Origin: Kurthia senegalensis
Lineage (GTDB): Bacteria > Bacillota > Bacilli > Bacillales_A > Planococcaceae
Direction: 5' to 3'
Assembly (NCBI RefSeq): GCF_000285595.1
Contig: NZ_HE611065.1
Span: 17,034 to 71,677 of the forward strand
Length of the DNA stretch: 54,644 bases
Positions 53,093 to 54,644 of this stretch are shown piece by piece; position 1 is the first letter of the stretch; every line of letters begins with the position of its first letter. The translations under genes and the position numbers were made by a program. The notes beneath the pieces are model-generated. The model ran no database searches. It saw only the letters and a list, made by a program, of their open reading frames with translations, and was not told the origin of the DNA.

Positions 53093-53524
53093 TTAGTTTG
53101 ATTGTAAAAACATTCTTAGCGCTGCTTCATAGCCAAATGTTCCTAACCCGGTTATTTGCCCTACACAAACAGGTGCTAAATACGAATGATGGCGAAATGC
53201 TTCGCGCTTATGAACATTCGAAATATGTACTTCCACGACAGGCGTTTCAATTCCTGCTATGCAATCTCTTAACGCAATACTCGTATGTGTATAAGCTCCT
53301 GGATTAAAAATGATTGCATCAATACCTTGATCCTCTGCCTCGTAGATCCAATCGATTAATTGCCCTTCTGTATTCGATTGTTTCATACTAACAGTCGAAT
53401 CAAATTGTTTTGCTACGTGTTGTAATTGTGCTTCGATATGTTCCAATGTCTCATAACCGTAAATTTCTGGTTCTCTTTTACCGAGTCGGTTCAAATTCGG
53501 TCCATTTAAACAGAGAATTTTCAT
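53093..53524 (-). CDS. aroQ: Type II 3-dehydroquinate dehydratase
   Basis: Third step of the shikimate pathway, dehydroquinate to dehydroshikimate. 143 residues forming a dodecamer in the family. MKILCLNGPNLNRLGKREPEIYG has the catalytic tyrosine and the flexible-loop arginine. NPGAYTHTSIALRDCI is the substrate-binding asparagine block, and VVEVHISNVHKREAFRHHSYL holds the catalytic histidine. The ATG at 53524 follows AGGGGTG by six bases. It heads the aroQ-papA-efp operon, 17 bases before papA, as in B. subtilis yqhS-yqhT-efp. Confidence 0.96.
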   Translation of the reverse strand: MKILCLNGPNLNRLGKREPEIYGYETLEHIEAQLQHVAKQFDSTVSMKQSNTEGQLIDWIYEAEDQGIDAIIFNPGAYTHTSIALRDCIAGIETPVVEVHISNVHKREAFRHHSYLAPVCVGQITGLGTFGYEAALRMFLQSN

Positions 53525-53670
53525 TGTGAACACCCCTTTTTCAGTTTATTCTTACATTTTAGCATATTATTTCGGAACTTGAAGCATTTCAGACGTCTTT
53601 TTGTAGTGAAAAAACCTTTTTTTTAGTACAATGAATTTGTTGAACTTACATAGATGAGAGTGGTGTAAAA

Positions 53671-54621
53671 ATGAGTCAATCAAAAACGCCAATTTATGGC
53701 GGACAAGCGCTCGTTGAAGGCGTCATGATGGGCGGCGGCAAACATACGGTCTCGGCTATTCGTCGCAACGACGGAACCGTAGATTACTATTATGCTGAAC
53801 GTAAACAAATGAAAAGCCTGCAGCGTCTGAAAAAAATTCCATTCATTAGAGGGATTGTAGCAATCATTGAATCTTCTGCGAACGGTTCTAAACATTTGCA
53901 GTTTTCAAGCGATCGATACGACGTAACACCCGGTGAAGAAGTAGTCGAACAAGAACAAGAAAAAAGTAGTAAATTGCAAATGTGGCTTGGTGTCGCAGCA
54001 ATTGGCGTACTTTCATTCTTATTCGCCAAATTTGTTTTCACCTTAATTCCTGTATTTATTGCGCAAGCATTCCATTCTGTTTTTCCAGGTCATGTTGCTC
54101 AAGTGTTACTTGAGAGTGGCATCAAACTTATATTATTACTCGGCTATATTTATTTCGTGTCATTAACACCGCTTATTAAGCGAACGTTCCAATATCACGG
54201 TTCGGAGCATAAAGTCATCAATTGCTTTGAAAATAATTTACCGCTAACGGTTGAAAATGTTCAAAAGCAGTCTCGCTTGCACTATCGTTGCGGTTCAAGT
54301 TTTATTTTATTTACTGTATTTGTCGGCATGATTATTTACTTTTTCGTTCCTACAGATCCTTTTTGGTTGCGAATCGTTGACCGGATTTTATTAATTCCTG
54401 TCGTATTAGGCGTCTCTTTTGAAGTGTTACAAGCAACAAACGCTTGTCGCCATATTCCATTCCTTCGTTTTTTAGGTTATCCCGGATTATGGTTACAACT
54501 TTTAACGACGAAAGAACCTTCAGACGACCAAGTCGAAATTGCGATTGCGTCTTTCAATAAGCTACGCGAAGTCGAAGAAAACCCACAATTAATCGAAACA
54601 CTTCATACAGATCAAGGATAA
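53671..54621 (+). CDS. yqhQ: YqhQ-family membrane protein (DUF1385)
   Basis: A 316-residue protein. The N-terminus IYGGQALVEGVMMGGGKHTVSAIRRNDG is the DUF1385 hallmark, followed by a soluble stretch, then about four membrane helices (WLGVAAIGVLSFLFAKFVFTLIPVFIAQAF and others). FQYHGSEHKVINCFE contains conserved His residues that might bind metal. RCGSSFILFTVFVGMIIYFFV and RHIPFLRFLGYPGLWLQLLTT follow. The function is unknown; B. subtilis yqhQ occupies the same place next to aroQ. It is divergent from the aroQ operon across 146 bases, with a GAGTGGTG ribosome site. The window ends 23 bases after the stop, in a possible terminator. Confidence 0.92.
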   Translation: MSQSKTPIYGGQALVEGVMMGGGKHTVSAIRRNDGTVDYYYAERKQMKSLQRLKKIPFIRGIVAIIESSANGSKHLQFSSDRYDVTPGEEVVEQEQEKSSKLQMWLGVAAIGVLSFLFAKFVFTLIPVFIAQAFHSVFPGHVAQVLLESGIKLILLLGYIYFVSLTPLIKRTFQYHGSEHKVINCFENNLPLTVENVQKQSRLHYRCGSSFILFTVFVGMIIYFFVPTDPFWLRIVDRILLIPVVLGVSFEVLQATNACRHIPFLRFLGYPGLWLQLLTTKEPSDDQVEIAIASFNKLREVEENPQLIETLHTDQG

Positions 54622-54644
54622 AAAAATAAAAAACTCGAAATCCT

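Noticed and set aside
53680-54041. Minus-strand ORFs within yqhQ, and many similar antisense ORFs elsewhere
   Set aside because: They lie inside conserved genes, have biased composition and lack ribosome sites; they are shadows of the coding strand.
1-54644. CRISPR arrays, tRNA, rRNA, prophage or insertion sequences
   Set aside because: I saw no repeat-spacer pattern, no tRNA-like cloverleaf, no transposase or integrase reading frame. The window looks like core chromosome.

Overview
The window is a stretch of low-GC Bacillota chromosome in the order Bacillales. From position 54621 back to 16056 its gene order matches the Bacillus subtilis yqhQ-to-yqjK neighbourhood: yqhQ, aroQ, papA, efp, accBC, asp23-like yqhY, nusB, folD, xseAB, ispA, dxs, tlyA, argR/ahrC, recN, spo0A, a GDPD like yqiK, brxB, yqjA, mce, yqjD, yqjE, dsdA, a Y-family polymerase and rnz. 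Two sporulation blocks normally found here are missing. The spoIIIA operon (with yqhV) is gone from between efp and accB, and spoIVB is gone from between recN and spo0A. spo0A itself is intact with all key residues. This pattern fits a non-sporulating Planococcaceae-like bacterium such as Kurthia. The genus is inferred from memory of gene content and was not computed.

Layout. Positions 1-3970 hold small or poorly conserved genes: an HhH mini-protein, an 82-residue membrane protein, a membrane protein with an Mrr-like tail, a decayed dynamin-like gene and a UspA protein. Positions 4280-9590 (minus strand) are a sulfite reductase and siroheme operon, yezD-cobA-sirB-cysJ-cysI, behind a strong promoter with a palindromic operator. 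Positions 9783-13606 (plus strand) carry an NAD(P)-binding reductase, an isochorismatase-family hydrolase, an HSL-type esterase, a ferrochelatase-like gene under a perfect Fur box, and luxS. Positions 13685-24114 hold a flavin reductase, an acyl-CoA synthetase, rnz, dinB, an AraC/EamA divergent pair, a VanY-type carboxypeptidase, cheW, yqjE and an unknown gene. Positions 24186-35523 contain dsdA and the methylmalonyl-CoA genes (acyl-CoA carboxyltransferase, mce, meaB, mutB, mutA), with prli42, yqjA, brxB and two small genes between them. Positions 35789-54621 hold GDPD, FapA-like, spo0A, recN, argR and the housekeeping clusters up to yqhQ.

How the genes work together. CobA and SirB make and load siroheme for CysI, which CysJ supplies with electrons. 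MutA/MutB, MeaB, Mce and the carboxyltransferase form a propionyl-CoA/methylmalonyl-CoA/succinyl-CoA route. AccB and AccC feed malonyl-CoA synthesis. Dxs and IspA make isoprenoids. XseA/XseB, RecN and DinB act on DNA.

A caution for every reader: at least five genes carry single-base indels that break the frame, mostly in A or T runs. They include the essential accB and the conserved recN. Each is repaired by a one-base change in a homopolymer. This looks more like residual sequencing error than biology, so the other broken genes here should be read in that light.
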